Positions 26,594 to 36,821 of a stretch of 64,000 nt of DNA are shown here, piece after piece. The notes beneath the pieces are model-generated. The model had not been told where the DNA came from. It searched no databases and was given only the letters and a program-made list of their open reading frames with translations. The first letter of the stretch is position 1. The number at the start of each line of letters is the position of its first letter. The stretch lies in the NCBI GenBank assembly GCA_945862065.1, contig CAMAWT010000014.1, positions 1 to 64,000 on the forward strand, given 5' to 3'. The stretch is from Flavobacterium psychrophilum. GTDB taxonomy: Bacteria > Bacteroidota > Bacteroidia > Flavobacteriales > Flavobacteriaceae. Both the position numbers and the translations under genes were made by a program.

Positions 26594-26763
26594 AGAAGCA
26601 CCCAACTCCGTTTTTCAAGTCAACTTGTCCTGCTCTCGCCTTTATCTCCTTCGCCCTACGGGACTTCAGGAGGATATCGGCTCCATCAGGGCTAAGCTTC
26701 ACGTTTTGTTTTTCAGATGAAATTTTGTGTGAAGGCAATAGGCATTTGGCAATAGGCATATAG
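26594..26763 (-). repeat. Composite hairpin repeat, third extended copy
   Basis: The hairpin unit (26594-26694) has stem CTCCT/AGGAG. It is followed by GTTTTGTTTTTCAGATGA, GAAGGCAATAGGCATTTGG and CAATAGGC, as in the island-flanking repeats. It occupies the gap between two convergent genes. The rest of the gap up to 26908 shows no gene. Confidence 0.7.
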
Positions 26764-26908
26764 CTACATCCAAGGTATAAATGAAAGGTGGTTTTTCAGT
26801 TGAAGATGATAATTAGCGAATGAGTTAATTAGAAAATGAGTTTATGTATATTTAATTTAGGGAGAGACATTTTCACAATCTGGACAAACAGCCATTAAAT
26901 ATGCTAAT

Positions 26909-27313
26909 TTATTCAGTTTTCACAAACTTTCCAGTATAAACAGGATGCTTATCAAACTCTTCTCCTAATTTAAAAAAGTATTCGTTCTTCTCTTGTTTTG
27001 TTATTCTAAAATAGATTTTTGATCCTTTAAGAATCTCTTTCTCCATTTTATTTGGATGCAATGGTTCTGTGTAACCTTTAACAAGAAACGTTTTTTCGTC
27101 AATCCATTTAATTTCAAGGGTTTCATAAGTATCTGCTATTTTCATGATAAACTTTTCATTTTCCAAAGTAAAATCAAAATCTTTTAAACCACGATTTTTA
27201 TATTCTTTATCTAATTCTACCAAATAATGTCCATTTTGAAGCACTTTCGGATTTTCAATAACAATAAAAGATGTTAGAATTATAAAAGCGAATAGTCCAA
27301 GTAATTTTTTCAT
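26909..27313 (-). CDS. Exported hypothetical protein
   Basis: A 134-residue protein with a signal peptide (MKKLLGLFAFIILTSFIV). The mature part is rich in charged residues and beta-prone (KFIMKIADTYETLEIKWIDEKTFLVKGYTEP). I do not recognise a family. It stands alone between two hairpin repeats. Confidence 0.75.
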   Translation of the reverse strand: MKKLLGLFAFIILTSFIVIENPKVLQNGHYLVELDKEYKNRGLKDFDFTLENEKFIMKIADTYETLEIKWIDEKTFLVKGYTEPLHPNKMEKEILKGSKIYFRITKQEKNEYFFKLGEEFDKHPVYTGKFVKTE

Positions 27314-27600
27314 AGGTCTTGTTTTAAGGTTATGTTGTGATTATGTTGTATAACGTAAAAATGTAAAAAACCTTATAATCTTACAAACAAAAACAAGTAA
27401 AAATGGGTTGTTTTTCTACTCCTAAAAATCGGATCAAAACAAGAGGGATTCCGCAAAGTCGGGAGACATTTGCGGAGCATTTCAAAGGGAATTCTTCGTT
27501 ATATGAGAATTACTTTACAAGGAAACTCTTTGCGAAGCTGGGGCAAAGTTTTGACTTGGCGACTAAACAAACCAACTTATGAAAAAGTACTTGTCATATT

Positions 27601-27700
27601 TAGCCCTGATAGAGCCGATATCCTTGCGTAGTCCCGAAGGGCGAGCAAGATAAAGGCGAAAGCAGGACACAATGTCTTGAAAAAACGGGGTTTTCTGCTA
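27601..27700 (+). repeat. Hairpin repeat, CTTGC/GCAAG stem
   Basis: TAGCCCTGATAGAGCCGATATCC, stem CTTGC ... GCAAG with inner TCCCGAAGGG, then GATAAAGGCGAAAGCAGGA. It lies between the hypothetical at 26909 and the 3' end of ilvA. The rest of this gap holds a 59-codon frame at 27403-27582 that is not convincing, and TTACTAATCAC repeats at about 27724-27766. Confidence 0.7.
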
Positions 27701-27768
27701 CAAATTAATTGTAAAATGTAAGTTGCTATTTACTAATCACTTTTTACTAATCACTTTTCACTAAAAAA

Positions 27769-29013
27769 CTACCCAATTATCTGCGCAAACAAATCGGCAT
27801 TGTCGTTAAGGTATTGGTATTGAAAGCCTTTTTGTTGCATTTTTTGTTTGATGGGTTCGAGGTCTTGCGGGTGTTTGAGCTCTAGCCCTACTACCACGGG
27901 ACCTACTTCGCGGCTGTTTTTTTTGGCAAATTGAAAGTAGGTGATGTCGTCTTCGTCGCCCAAAATGTGGTTGACAAATTCTTTTAATGCGCCTGGTCTT
28001 TGCGGAAATTGAATCATGAAATAGTGCATTAATCCTTCGTAAAGAAGGGAACGCTCTTTGATTTCGGCGGTGCGCTCTATGTCGTTGTTGCTGCCGCTAA
28101 CGATGCAGACTACGTTTTTGCCTTTTATTTGGTCTTTGTAAAAATCGAGCGCGGCTATGGTGAGTGCGCCTGCGGGCTCTACTACCATGGCTTCTTCGTT
28201 ATACAAACGGAGGATGGTGGTGCAGACTTTGCCTTCGGGCACCAAAACGATGTCTGTGAGGGTGTCTTTGCAGATGGCAAATGTGTTTTCGCCCACTTGC
28301 TTGACTGCGGCGCCGTCCACAAACTTGTCGATGGTTGCTAGTGGCGTGGTTGCGTTGTTTTGGATGGCGGTTTTCATGGAGGGTGCGCCAAGTGGCTCTA
28401 CACCAATGATTTTGGTATTGGGACTGTGCTCTTTAAAAACGGTTGACAAACCTGCTGCCAAGCCTCCGCCACCAATGGGTACAAAAATATAATCGATGGG
28501 TGCTGTTGCGGCTTCCAGAATTTCGAGACCAATGGTGCCTTGCCCCGCTATGACTTTGAAATCGTTGAACGGATGGATGAAAACCTTGTTGTTGAGGGTA
28601 CAATCTGCAACGGCGCTGGCATACGCATCGTCAAAGGCATCGCCCGTGAGGACGATTTCTACAAACGATTTCCCGAAGAGTTGTACTTGTTTTACTTTTT
28701 GTTTTGGGGTGGTTTTGGGCATGTATATTTTGCCATGAATTTGGAGAATTTTACAAGACAAAGCTACGCCTTGCGCGTGGTTTCCGGCACTAGCGCAAAC
28801 GACTCCCCTACTCTTTTCTTCGGCAGAAAGAGAGCTCATTTTGTTGTAAGCACCTCTTATTTTATAGGAACGAACGACTTGTAAATCTTCCCTTTTTAAT
28901 AAAATGGTGGCCGAAAATTCTTCAGAAAAATTGGTGTTTTCAACCAAAGGAGTCTCGATAATGACTCCTTTGAGTTGCTTTTTGGCTTGTACTATTTCGT
29001 TTAATAAATTCAT
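27769..29013 (-). CDS. ilvA: Threonine ammonia-lyase (threonine dehydratase)
   Basis: A pyridoxal-phosphate enzyme that converts threonine to 2-oxobutanoate, the first step of isoleucine synthesis. The 414-residue form starts at MNLLNEIVQAKKQL. An upstream in-frame ATG at 29121 would add 36 basic, unrelated residues and is rejected. Visible are the PLP lysine segment LQVVRSYKIRGAYNKM, the phosphate-binding GGGGLAAG and a single C-terminal regulatory ACT-like domain (FMIQFPQRPGALKEFVNHIL). It is the last gene of the ilv operon, about 97 bases after ilvC. Confidence 0.95.
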   Translation of the reverse strand: MNLLNEIVQAKKQLKGVIIETPLVENTNFSEEFSATILLKREDLQVVRSYKIRGAYNKMSSLSAEEKSRGVVCASAGNHAQGVALSCKILQIHGKIYMPKTTPKQKVKQVQLFGKSFVEIVLTGDAFDDAYASAVADCTLNNKVFIHPFNDFKVIAGQGTIGLEILEAATAPIDYIFVPIGGGGLAAGLSTVFKEHSPNTKIIGVEPLGAPSMKTAIQNNATTPLATIDKFVDGAAVKQVGENTFAICKDTLTDIVLVPEGKVCTTILRLYNEEAMVVEPAGALTIAALDFYKDQIKGKNVVCIVSGSNNDIERTAEIKERSLLYEGLMHYFMIQFPQRPGALKEFVNHILGDEDDITYFQFAKKNSREVGPVVVGLELKHPQDLEPIKQKMQQKGFQYQYLNDNADLFAQIIG

Positions 29014-29110
29014 TTTTGTTTTTTTTAAACCATTAAAGAAATTAAGAAAATTAAGTTGCGAGTAAAATCTCTTGCTTCTTGTCTCTTTCTTCTTGCCTCT
29101 TTCGTTTCGT

Positions 29111-30586
29111 TTACTCAACAATTTTTTTCATGGCAGTCATCGCTTCACGCAATTGTGCTCCGCAAATTTCGATAGAATGGTTTCTGATGGCAGCGTTTAC
29201 TTTTACTAATTCGAAATTATCGACTGTATGTTGTTTTTCGTTGAAGTTGTTACCAATAATATCGGTTGAAACTTTGCTCATAAAATCGGCTAGAAGTGGT
29301 TTGCAAGCGTGGTCAAACAAGTAACAACCGTATTCTGCCGTGTCTGAAATAACACGATTCATCTCGAATAATTTTTTGCGGGCAATGGTATTTGCAATAA
29401 GCGGTGCTTCGTGCAGCGATTCATAATAAGCAGATTCGTTTTTGATACCTGCTGATGTCATGGTTTCATAAGCCAATTCTACACCCGATTTTACAAAAGC
29501 TACCATCAATGTTGCATTGTCAAAATACTCTTGCTCTGAAATTTCGACAGTACTTGCAGGTGTTTTTTCAAAATCGGTTTTACCAGTTTCTTCACGCCAT
29601 GAGAGTAAATTTTTATCGCCTTGCGCCCAATCTTGCATCATGGTATGCGAAAATTCACCTGATAAAATATCGTCCATGTGTTTTTTGAACAAAGGCGTCA
29701 TGATGGTTTTTAGTTCGTCTGCTAGTTTGAAAGCTTCAATTTTTGCAGGATTTGAAAGTCGATCCATCATGTTGGTAATTCCTCCTATTTTTAGGGCTTC
29801 GGTAATTACTTCCCATCCGTATTGCACAAGTTTTGAAGCATATCCTGGGTCGATTCCTTTTTCTACCATTTTGTTAAAACTCAAAATAGAACCTGTTTGA
29901 AGCAATCCGCAAAGAATGGTTTGCTCGCCCATTAAATCAGATTTCACCTCAGCTACAAATGATGACAAAAGTACGCCAGCTCTGTGTCCGCCGGTTCCTA
30001 CACAATACGCTTTGGCAATTTCTAGTCCGTCACCATTTGGGTCATTGTCTGCATGCACCGCAATTAAAGTAGGCACACCAAAATTTCTTAAATATTCGGC
30101 ACGAACTTCAGATGCTGGTGATTTTGGAGCAATCATAACTACCGTAATATCTTTACGAATTTGAATTCCTTCTTCAACAATATTGAATCCGTGCGAATAA
30201 GACAAACAAGCGCCTTGTTTCATGAGCGGAAGTAACGCATTTACAACAGACGTGTGTTGTTTGTCTGGAGCTAAATTGGAAACCAAATCGGCAGTTGGAA
30301 CGATTTCTTCAAAAGTACCTACTTCAAATCCGTTTTCGGTGGCGTTAACAAACGATGCTCTTTTGTTTTCTATAGCTTCTTTTCTAAGCGCATAAGCAAC
30401 TTGAAGTCCGCTGTCGCGTAAATTTTGGCCTTGAGCCAAACCTTGTGCGCCACAACCGATAATTACTATTTTTTTACCTACTAATTTCTGAACTCCATTT
30501 GCAAATTCAGAGCTTTCCATGAAATCACATTTTCCTAATTCTTGAACTTTTAATCGATGAGGAAGTGCGTTGAAATAATTTGACAT
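29111..30586 (-). CDS. ilvC: Ketol-acid reductoisomerase (class II, long form)
   Basis: NADPH-dependent isomerisation and reduction of acetohydroxy acids in valine and isoleucine synthesis. At 491 residues it is the long class II type, with an N-terminal Rossmann domain ([20 protein letters not shown] near residue 37) and a duplicated C-terminal knotted domain. [20 protein letters not shown] and the metal-binding acidic residues of [11 protein letters not shown] are present. It lies within the ilv operon after ilvN. Confidence 0.97.
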   Translation of the reverse strand: MSNYFNALPHRLKVQELGKCDFMESSEFANGVQKLVGKKIVIIGCGAQGLAQGQNLRDSGLQVAYALRKEAIENKRASFVNATENGFEVGTFEEIVPTADLVSNLAPDKQHTSVVNALLPLMKQGACLSYSHGFNIVEEGIQIRKDITVVMIAPKSPASEVRAEYLRNFGVPTLIAVHADNDPNGDGLEIAKAYCVGTGGHRAGVLLSSFVAEVKSDLMGEQTILCGLLQTGSILSFNKMVEKGIDPGYASKLVQYGWEVITEALKIGGITNMMDRLSNPAKIEAFKLADELKTIMTPLFKKHMDDILSGEFSHTMMQDWAQGDKNLLSWREETGKTDFEKTPASTVEISEQEYFDNATLMVAFVKSGVELAYETMTSAGIKNESAYYESLHEAPLIANTIARKKLFEMNRVISDTAEYGCYLFDHACKPLLADFMSKVSTDIIGNNFNEKQHTVDNFELVKVNAAIRNHSIEICGAQLREAMTAMKKIVE

Positions 30587-30661
30587 TGTTTTATTTTTTT
30601 TGCTTTAAGCGATAAGCTTTAAGCTGTTTGTATTTATTTTTATATTTAAAATTTGAATGAA

Positions 30662-31252
30662 TTACATTTCGAAAATCATACTTTTATGATTCAGGTATTC
30701 GTTGTTTATTGGTAATTTCGTTGGATCGTTTTTCTCCATCTCAAGCACCTGATTGTGAACACCCTCACTCGATTTAATGATGGCAATTCTGGAACTTCTT
30801 ACAAATTCGATCAAACCATATTTATGCAATTCGTTGAGTAAATTATTGATTTCTTCCTCTTGTCCGGTGGTTTCAAAAACGGTGTAGTCTTTTCTAATTA
30901 CAACAGCACTTGCTCCATATTGTCTTAGCAAACGTTCTACCTTAACGTCTTTTATTATGGTTGCTGTTGGAACTTTGTAAAGTGCCATTAATTGCCAAAC
31001 TATTTCGTCATTGGTGTTGTAAAATACTTTAAAAACATCGATTATTTTTTCGAGTTGACGAACCAAATTTTTTACAACAGTTTCAGATTCTTTGACAACC
31101 AAAGTAAATCGGAAAATATTAGGAATTTCACTTGGCGAAGTATTTAAACTTTCTAGATTTATTTTTCTTCTAGAAAACATGATGGCGATTTTGTTGATTA
31201 ACCCTACCTGATTTTCAGTATATATGGTCAGTGTATATTCTTGTTGGTTCAT
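30662..31252 (-). CDS. ilvN: Acetolactate synthase small subunit
   Basis: Regulatory subunit giving the large subunit full activity and valine feedback control. The 196-residue protein has an N-terminal ACT domain (YTLTIYTENQVGLINKIAIMF, about 6-80) and a C-terminal ACT-like domain (YGLIEFVRSSRIAI region). It starts 10 bases after ilvB. Confidence 0.95.
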   Translation of the reverse strand: MNQQEYTLTIYTENQVGLINKIAIMFSRRKINLESLNTSPSEIPNIFRFTLVVKESETVVKNLVRQLEKIIDVFKVFYNTNDEIVWQLMALYKVPTATIIKDVKVERLLRQYGASAVVIRKDYTVFETTGQEEEINNLLNELHKYGLIEFVRSSRIAIIKSSEGVHNQVLEMEKNDPTKLPINNEYLNHKSMIFEM

Positions 31253-31262
31253 ACTTTTTGGA

Positions 31263-33011
31263 TTAGATTTCTTCTTTGGTTAATACAATTTCGGCAACTC
31301 CTTTTCCTTGCGGCACCATCGGAAACACGTTGTCTTCATGAATAACAGCCACTTCTAACAAATAAGAAGAGGGATGACTCAACATTTGATGTAAAGCACC
31401 TTTTAATTGCTCTCTTTTGCTAATTTGCTGTCCGTCAATATTGTAACCGCTTGCCACTTGTACAAAATTTGGGCTTTGGATATCGGTAAACGAATAGCGC
31501 TTTTCGTGAAATAATTCTTGCCATTGACGCACCATACCTAGAAATGAGTTATTTAGAATCAGAATTTTGACATTTGGTTGAAATTGCATGATGGTTCCAA
31601 GCTCTTGAATGTTCATTTGTGCACCACCGTCGCCCATAATTGCAACTACTTGACGCTGAGGCGCTCCAAATTTTGCACCAATAGCAGCAGGAAGCGCATA
31701 GCCCATTGTACCTAGTCCGCCGCTGGTAATGTTGCTTCTAGACAGATTTTGTTTTGCATATCTACAAGCTACCATTTGGTGTTGCCCCACGTCTGTTACA
31801 ATAACGGCATCGCCATTGGTAAGTTTGTTTAAAACTTGAATTACTTCGCCCATGGTGAGTCCGCCCTCGGTTGGGTGCAATTCTTTATCAATTAAAACTT
31901 CTTTTTCTTTTTGAAATTTTAATTGAAATTGCTCCATCCAATTAGAATGATCATTTGTCTGAACTAATTCGGTTAAAAGAGGAAGCGTTTGTTTGCAATT
32001 TCCCCAAACGGGAACGGTAGTTTGTACGTTTTTATCAATTTCTGCTGGGTCAATATCGAGATGGATGATTTTTGCTTGTTTTGCATATTTGTCTAAACGC
32101 CCTGTAACTCTGTCGTCAAATCGCATTCCGACAGCAATCAAAACATCACATTCATTGGTTAAAAAATTGGGTCCGAAATTTCCGTGCATCCCTAACATTC
32201 CTACCCCAAGCGGATGATCTGTAGGAATTGCGCTCATTCCCATAATGGTCCAAGCCGAAGGAAAACCTCCTTTTTCTATAAAATCTTGAAACTCTTTTTC
32301 GGCATTTCCTAAAATAACACCTTGACCAAAAATAACGAAAGGTTTTTTGGCAGCATTGATAATTTCGGTTGCTTTTTGGATATATTCAGGTCTAATTTTG
32401 GGTTCGGGTCTGTAGCTTCTGATATGAATACAAGGTCTATATCCTTTATATTCAAACATTTGAAGTTGCGCATTTTTGGTAATATCAATCAATACTGGGC
32501 CTGGACGACCGCTTTTGGCGATATAAAAAGCTTTAGCCAAAACTTCGGGGATTTCCTGAGCATCTGTTATTTGATAATTCCATTTGGTAACAGGAGTTGT
32601 AATATTGATAATATCTGTTTCCTGAAAAGCATCGGTACCTAAAAGGTGTGCAAAAACTTGACCCGTAATACAAACCAAAGGAGTAGAATCAATTTGAGCA
32701 TCGGCCAAACCAGTTACTAAATTGGTTGCTCCAGGTCCTGAAGTTGCAAAAACGACACCTACTTTTCCGCTAACTCTTGCATATCCTTGAGCAGCGTGAA
32801 TGGCACCTTGCTCATGACGTACTAAAATATGATGTAGTTGTTTCATATAATCAAAAAGAGCATCATAAATAGGCATAATGGCACCTCCCGGATAGCCAAA
32901 AATAGTATCTACTTTTTCAGACAATAACGCATCAATAACCGCTAAACTACCTGATGTGTTTATTTTGATTGATTCTGCCTTTTCGTTTTGTACTTTTTCT
33001 TTGATTTCCAT
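31263..33011 (-). CDS. ilvB: Acetolactate synthase large subunit
   Basis: Thiamine diphosphate enzyme that condenses pyruvate with pyruvate or 2-oxobutanoate. The 582-residue protein has the catalytic glutamate region LVRHEQGAIHAAQGYAR, the FAD-binding middle domain and the TPP motif GDGGAQMNIQELGT..NNSFLGMVRQW. It lies between ilvD (13 bases upstream) and ilvN. Confidence 0.97.
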   Translation of the reverse strand: MEIKEKVQNEKAESIKINTSGSLAVIDALLSEKVDTIFGYPGGAIMPIYDALFDYMKQLHHILVRHEQGAIHAAQGYARVSGKVGVVFATSGPGATNLVTGLADAQIDSTPLVCITGQVFAHLLGTDAFQETDIINITTPVTKWNYQITDAQEIPEVLAKAFYIAKSGRPGPVLIDITKNAQLQMFEYKGYRPCIHIRSYRPEPKIRPEYIQKATEIINAAKKPFVIFGQGVILGNAEKEFQDFIEKGGFPSAWTIMGMSAIPTDHPLGVGMLGMHGNFGPNFLTNECDVLIAVGMRFDDRVTGRLDKYAKQAKIIHLDIDPAEIDKNVQTTVPVWGNCKQTLPLLTELVQTNDHSNWMEQFQLKFQKEKEVLIDKELHPTEGGLTMGEVIQVLNKLTNGDAVIVTDVGQHQMVACRYAKQNLSRSNITSGGLGTMGYALPAAIGAKFGAPQRQVVAIMGDGGAQMNIQELGTIMQFQPNVKILILNNSFLGMVRQWQELFHEKRYSFTDIQSPNFVQVASGYNIDGQQISKREQLKGALHQMLSHPSSYLLEVAVIHEDNVFPMVPQGKGVAEIVLTKEEI

Positions 33012-33023
33012 ATCTGTATCGTA

Positions 33024-34703
33024 TTAATTTTCGTCGGTTACACAACCTTCAGAAGCATCTTTTACTAATTTTGTGTATTTGTATAAAACACCCTTCGTTA
33101 CTTTTAATGGTGGAGATACAAAACCGCTTCTTCGTTTTTCTAACTCTTCGTCGGAAACTTGAAGATGGATTCGATTGTCAATTGCATCAATTTCGATGAT
33201 ATCACCGTCGTTTACCAAAGCAATTGTACCGCCATCATAAGCCTCTGGGGTGATATGACCCACTACAAAACCATGCGTACCACCGCTAAAGCGTCCGTCG
33301 GTTATGAGTGCTACACTTTTTCCAAGACCTGCACCAATAATGGCTGATGTTGGTTTCAACATTTCGGGCATACCCGGACCGCCTTTTGGACCTACATACC
33401 GAATAACAACGACATCACCAGCCTGAATTTTTTTATCTTCAATACCTTGGATAAGTTCTTTTTCGCCATCAAAAACTTTGGCTGGTCCAATAAATTTTTC
33501 GCCTTCCTTGCCTGTTATTTTCGCTACCGAACCTTTCAAGGCAAGATTGCCATATAGAATTTGAAGATGCCCTGTTTGCTTGATTGGATTTTCAATTTGT
33601 CGAATAATATTTTGATCTTCAAAATCAATTTCTTTGCTATTCTCTAAATTTTCTGCGAGCGTTTTACCTGTTACCGTAAGACAATTTCCGTGTAACATTC
33701 CTTTATATAAAAGGTATTTTAACACCATTGGGACTCCGCCTTTTTCGTGAAGGTTTTGCATCAAATAATTTCCGCCTGGTTTAAAATCGGCAATTAAAGG
33801 TGTTTTATCGCTTATGCGTTGAAAATCGTCTTGTGTGATTTTTACACCTACGCTTTTTGCCATTGCAATGACATGAAGTACTGCATTTGTACTACCTCCA
33901 AGAGCAATTAATGTTGTAATGGCATTCTCAAACGCTTCAAAAGTCATGATGTCTTTTGGACAAATATTTTTTTCCAACAACAACTTGATGTAACTCGCCG
34001 CAGCTTTACATTCTTCAATTTTTTCATGGCTCACCGCAGGATTGGAGCTAGAAAAAGGCAAGCTCATTCCGAGTGCTTCAATGGCAATTGCCATAGTATT
34101 TGCTGTGTACATTCCGCCACAAGCACCTGCACCTGGGCACGAATTTTTGATAATGCCTTTAAATTCCTCTTCCGATATTTTTCCAGCTATTTTTTCGCCA
34201 AGAGCTTCAAATGCCGATACAATATTCAAATCTTTTCCTTGATATTTTCCGGGAGCTATAGTGCCGCCGTAAACCATAATAGATGGTCTATTTAATCTTC
34301 CCATTGCAATGATTGATCCTGGCATGTTTTTGTCGCAACCAGGAACTGCAATAACAGCATCATAGTAATGACCATCAACCACACTTTCAATACTATCGGC
34401 AATGATTTCTCTACTCACTAATGAATAGCGCATTCCATCGGTTCCGTTTGTAATACCGTCGCTGATTCCGATGGTGTTAAAAATTAACCCTACCATATTT
34501 TCATTGTAAATCTCACTTTTAATGTAAGATGCCAAATGATTGAGATGCATATTGCAGGTATTTCCATCATATCCCATGGATGCAATTCCCACAAAAGGTT
34601 GTGCCAATTGCGTATCGTTCAAACCAATTCCATACAACATGGCTTGTGCAGCAGGTTGTGTTGGGTCTTGCGTAACCGTTTTACTGTATTTATTTAATTC
34701 CAT
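33024..34703 (-). CDS. ilvD: Dihydroxy-acid dehydratase
   Basis: Iron-sulphur enzyme making the 2-oxo acids of valine and isoleucine. The 559-residue protein has the cluster cysteine segments [19 protein letters not shown] and [13 protein letters not shown], and the C-terminal [19 protein letters not shown]. Its first base overlaps the last base of the ilvE gene, so the two are coupled. Confidence 0.97.
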   Translation of the reverse strand: MELNKYSKTVTQDPTQPAAQAMLYGIGLNDTQLAQPFVGIASMGYDGNTCNMHLNHLASYIKSEIYNENMVGLIFNTIGISDGITNGTDGMRYSLVSREIIADSIESVVDGHYYDAVIAVPGCDKNMPGSIIAMGRLNRPSIMVYGGTIAPGKYQGKDLNIVSAFEALGEKIAGKISEEEFKGIIKNSCPGAGACGGMYTANTMAIAIEALGMSLPFSSSNPAVSHEKIEECKAAASYIKLLLEKNICPKDIMTFEAFENAITTLIALGGSTNAVLHVIAMAKSVGVKITQDDFQRISDKTPLIADFKPGGNYLMQNLHEKGGVPMVLKYLLYKGMLHGNCLTVTGKTLAENLENSKEIDFEDQNIIRQIENPIKQTGHLQILYGNLALKGSVAKITGKEGEKFIGPAKVFDGEKELIQGIEDKKIQAGDVVVIRYVGPKGGPGMPEMLKPTSAIIGAGLGKSVALITDGRFSGGTHGFVVGHITPEAYDGGTIALVNDGDIIEIDAIDNRIHLQVSDEELEKRRSGFVSPPLKVTKGVLYKYTKLVKDASEGCVTDEN

Positions 34704-35587
34704 TAGTTGGTTTGTTGTAATTCTCTTTCAAGAACTAAATTTTTGTAAGCAGTTTGTAATTTTTTTCCTAAAGAATCGTTGAATTGAATAGGAAAGTCTT
34801 TAGTTTCAAATGATTTTAAACCAATAATTTCCGCGGCCGTACCACAAAGAAAGGCAGCATCGGCGCTTACTAAATCTTCGGGCAAATAGGTACCTTCAGA
34901 AAGTTCTATATCTAATTTTCTACATAATTCAATAACTGTTGCACGAGTAATTCCAGGTAAAATATGACCTGTTTTTGGGGTAAATAGTTTTCCGTTTTTT
35001 TCAAAAAATAAATTCGACCCCGGACCTTCTGCAAGATTTCCCTCGGTATCAAGAAGAAGAGCTTCGTCGAAACCATTACTTTTAGCTTCAGTTGTTGCCA
35101 AAATTGAATTCACATAATGCCCACAAACTTTAGCTTCAATTTTGGTTGATTTTGGATGTGGTCTAGAAAAAGAAGATAGGGTAACATTTAGTAAATTATC
35201 GCCTAAATAAGCTCCCCATTCCCAAGCGCAAATCATGACATGAACTTCTTTGGGTTGCGTTAAGCTCATGTTGGGACTACAATAAATTAACGGACGGATA
35301 TAGGCATCCTCAAAATTGTTTACATACAATACTTCATACGTTTTGTCAATAAGTTCTTGAATGTCAAATTCGAAAGGAATATTGATTAATTCAGATGATT
35401 TTTTTAATCGTTCGTAGTGTTCTTTTGGTTTAAAAATCTTCACACCATTTGACGTTTTGTATGCTCTAACACCTTCAAAAACACCATATCCGTAGTGTAA
35501 TGTTTGACTGTATAAGTCGGTTGTTGCAGTTGCGGCTTTTACGAAATTTCCGTTTAAATAAATAATTGTTTGTTCGTTGAAATACAT
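34703..35587 (-). CDS. ilvE: Branched-chain amino acid aminotransferase
   Basis: Last step of isoleucine, valine and leucine synthesis, transferring the amino group from glutamate. This 294-residue class IV aminotransferase (PLP lysine in the KVCGHYVNS region, then EGPGSNLFF and [12 protein letters not shown]) is first in the operon, directly after the leader-peptide attenuator. Being first makes it the gene most directly exposed to attenuation. Confidence 0.96.
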   Translation of the reverse strand: MYFNEQTIIYLNGNFVKAATATTDLYSQTLHYGYGVFEGVRAYKTSNGVKIFKPKEHYERLKKSSELINIPFEFDIQELIDKTYEVLYVNNFEDAYIRPLIYCSPNMSLTQPKEVHVMICAWEWGAYLGDNLLNVTLSSFSRPHPKSTKIEAKVCGHYVNSILATTEAKSNGFDEALLLDTEGNLAEGPGSNLFFEKNGKLFTPKTGHILPGITRATVIELCRKLDIELSEGTYLPEDLVSADAAFLCGTAAEIIGLKSFETKDFPIQFNDSLGKKLQTAYKNLVLERELQQTN

Positions 35588-35607
35588 GTTACTCTTAATT
35601 TGGTTTA

Positions 35608-35643
35608 TAAAAAAAACCTTTCTCGTTTTGAATGAGAAAGGTT
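35608..35643 (-). terminator. ilv operon attenuator terminator
   Basis: A 10-bp stem AACCTTTCTC / GAGAAAGGTT followed by a run of T on the minus strand lies between a tiny isoleucine-rich leader frame and ilvE. It sits upstream, not downstream, of the operon genes, so it is best read as a regulated terminator. Confidence 0.85.
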
Positions 35644-35671
35644 GTTATAGGTATAATATAATCCTGACTCG

Positions 35672-35728
35672 TCAATTCATACGAATAATGCTAATCACGA
35701 TGATATTTGAAATTGTTATGTTTTTCAT
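35672..35728 (-). CDS. ilv operon leader peptide
   Basis: An 18-residue frame, MKNITISNIIVISIIRMN, lies between the operon promoter and the attenuator terminator. Seven residues are isoleucine and one is valine. Leader peptides rich in the end-product amino acids are the hallmark of ribosome-mediated attenuation. The stop codon is about 29 bases before the terminator stem. The absence of leucine suggests that isoleucine, and less so valine, is sensed. An antiterminator pairing was not worked out. Confidence 0.8.
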   Translation of the reverse strand: MKNITISNIIVISIIRMN

Positions 35729-35776
35729 TTTTTTGATATTGATTTGATTGGAATCAAATACTAAATAATTATGGTA

Positions 35777-35806
35777 CAAATTTACAACTTACTTTTTCGT
35801 TTACAA
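35777..35806 (-). promoter_or_regulatory. ilv operon promoter
   Basis: On the minus strand, TTG (35806-35804), a 19-base spacer and TAAATTTG (35784-35777) match the consensus. A start near 35771 gives about 43 bases before the leader peptide ATG and a leader of about 180 bases before ilvE. Confidence 0.65.
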
Positions 35807-35898
35807 ATAATAAGATTTCTAAAATGATAAGTCAGAATGCTGTGGTGTAACATAAAATTGAAATTTCAAATTTCTAAAAAAATTAAGAGACTATTTAT

Positions 35899-36792
35899 CT
35901 AATATCCAGAAGTTGGGATTTCGATTTCATATCTTTTTTTGGCAGTATTTGATAATTTTTTATCGCGCATCCAAGGGTTGTGAAGCTTTAAAATCTTATA
36001 GTTAACTCCTTGTCCTTTAGCAAATAAAGCTAAATCAGTTATGGTAGAATCAACTACAATTGTTTTGGTTGGCAATAAAGGATATAGCTCATCTGAAGTC
36101 AATTGAAACCCAAATTTTGTGGGTGATTTCATGATTTCTTTTAATGCCAAAATTCTAAAAACGTATCTCGAAGTTTCATCGGTTAGTAGCAAATCATAAT
36201 AGTCAGATACTTTTTGCTCCTCTATTTTTTTATTTATTCCGTTCATTCCGCCATTATATGAAGCTGCTGCTAAAGTCCATGTTCCAAATTTTTGCTTTGC
36301 AGTAAGTAAGTATTTACAAGCTGCTTCGGTTGATTTTACCAAATGATATCTTTCATCCACAATGTCATTTACTTCCATGCCTTTTTCCTTAGCCGTTTCG
36401 GGCATAAATTGCCAAATACCTTTAGCGCCAGAAGGAGAAACGGCATTGGTTAGCGCACTTTCAATGACAGCTAAATATTTAAAATCATCTGGAATACCAT
36501 TTTGAGCCAAGATGGGTTCTATTATTGGAAAAACCCTGTTGGCCCTTTTAATAATTAATAAAGTTGATGAATGTAAATTGGCATTTATCAATAATTCGCG
36601 ATCAAATCGTTCTTTAACATCAGTAATTTGCAAAGGTGTTTTTTCTCCAGCAAAATCAATATCTACCGGAAAATATTGTGAAGTTCCTTCGTGCAATTGC
36701 CTTTCTTTGTTTTCTATGGAAGTTGCAAAAATGAACAAGCCACAAATTGCAATTAGTGGAATTGAAAAATAAAATAAATGTGTCTTTTTCAT
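35899..36792 (-). CDS. Lytic transglycosylase (SLT domain)
   Basis: Cleaves peptidoglycan glycan strands to 1,6-anhydro products. The 297-residue protein has an N-terminal membrane or signal segment (about 6-22). Its SLT domain has the catalytic glutamate in LAVIESALTNAVSPSGAKG, then IWQFMPETAKEKGM and ASYNGGMNGINK. The C-terminal part (about 235-297) could be a degenerate LysM-like module (KGQGVNYKILKLHNPW), as in MltD-type enzymes. It lies alone. Confidence 0.9.
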   Translation of the reverse strand: MKKTHLFYFSIPLIAICGLFIFATSIENKERQLHEGTSQYFPVDIDFAGEKTPLQITDVKERFDRELLINANLHSSTLLIIKRANRVFPIIEPILAQNGIPDDFKYLAVIESALTNAVSPSGAKGIWQFMPETAKEKGMEVNDIVDERYHLVKSTEAACKYLLTAKQKFGTWTLAAASYNGGMNGINKKIEEQKVSDYYDLLLTDETSRYVFRILALKEIMKSPTKFGFQLTSDELYPLLPTKTIVVDSTITDLALFAKGQGVNYKILKLHNPWMRDKKLSNTAKKRYEIEIPTSGY

Positions 36793-36821
36793 CGTCTCTT
36801 TTTTTTAGTAATTATCAAATA

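Noticed and set aside
27403..27582. A 59-codon open frame on the plus strand between the hypothetical gene and ilvA
   Set aside because: It is short, lies among repeats, has no recognisable motif or ribosome binding site, and resembles no protein I know.
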